A stretch of 40,745 nt of DNA from the NCBI GenBank assembly GCA_016297645.1, contig JAEDGF010000005.1:1-40745 (forward strand). The letters are read 5' to 3'. Every line of letters begins with the position of its first letter. Within the stretch, counting starts at the first letter, position 1. Below the pieces are notes generated by a model, which saw nothing but the letters and a program-made list of their open reading frames with translations, was not told where the DNA came from and did no database searches. The position numbers and the translations under genes are program-made. Shown piece by piece: positions 40,695 to 40,745 of the stretch. The stretch comes from Clostridiaceae bacterium (GTDB lineage Bacteria; Bacillota; Clostridia; Oscillospirales; Acutalibacteraceae).

Positions 40695-40745
40695 TTAGGC
40701 TGACGGGACTTGAACCCGTGTCGGTTTTGACCGGCTGATTTTCGC
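40695..40745. repeat. Second, edge-truncated copy of the 8247 repeat element
   Basis: The last ~50 bases reproduce the left end of the element at 8247, from CTTAGGCTGACGGG through the CCGG(C/T)TGATTTTCGC segment, with one visible difference. It keeps the T-arm-like hairpin and runs off the window edge. Confidence 0.85.

Overview
The window looks like a chromosomal segment from an endospore-forming, low-to-mid GC Clostridia, most likely a gut member of the Oscillospirales/Ruminococcaceae type. This is inferred from gene content, not from a database search. The evidence is a complete gerA-type germinant receptor operon, a BofC-like protein, the Bacillota order miaB-ylbF/ymcA-mutS-mutL-miaA followed by sepF-divIVA-lspA-ylyB, a split transketolase, a dockerin-bearing secreted protein and strong AGGAG-type ribosome binding sites.

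Layout. 1-3566 (+) is the 3' part of a large Ig-like surface or secreted protein with a C-terminal dockerin, followed by an SGNH esterase (3830-4825). 5063-7738 (-) holds ruvX and a class A penicillin-binding protein. A small BofC-like gene (7884, +) diverges from them. Next come a ~280 bp structured inverted-repeat element (8247-8526), a sigma-A promoter, and a phosphoribosyltransferase plus glycerophosphodiesterase pair. 10322-17192 (-) carries metabolic and membrane genes: a GH36 alpha-galactosidase, an RlmA-type rRNA methyltransferase, a zinc-ribbon membrane protein, rhamnulose-1-phosphate aldolase and the two halves of a transketolase.

17216-32517 (-) is one long, tightly packed housekeeping cluster, read from miaB downwards: tRNA modification (miaB, miaA), a RicA/YlbF-like regulator, mismatch repair (mutS, mutL), then cell division and envelope genes (HlyD-like protein, ylmE, sepF, a very large DivIVA-like scaffold, lspA, ylyB). 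A sigma-A type promoter is visible just upstream of miaB. A DUF421/DUF4363 pair (-) lies upstream and is divergent from gerAA-gerAB-gerAC (33919-37615, +).

The right arm (37616-40745) is more accessory. It has a self-contained mini transcription unit for a 23-residue SHOCT peptide, a 38-codon leader overlapping a Mor-type regulator with a perfect 17-bp palindrome, a zinc-ribbon membrane protein with a duplicated domain, and a tRNA-Val/tRNA-Gly pair with its own promoter and terminator. A second, truncated copy of the 8247 repeat lies at the right edge.

The most unusual non-coding signals are four degenerate tandem arrays with unrelated periods (about 16, 41, 47 and 23 bp), each in a different intergenic region, and the repeat element whose ends imitate tRNA T-arms. 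The most unusual protein is the ~1050-residue DivIVA homologue, with about 48 consecutive 11-residue repeats.
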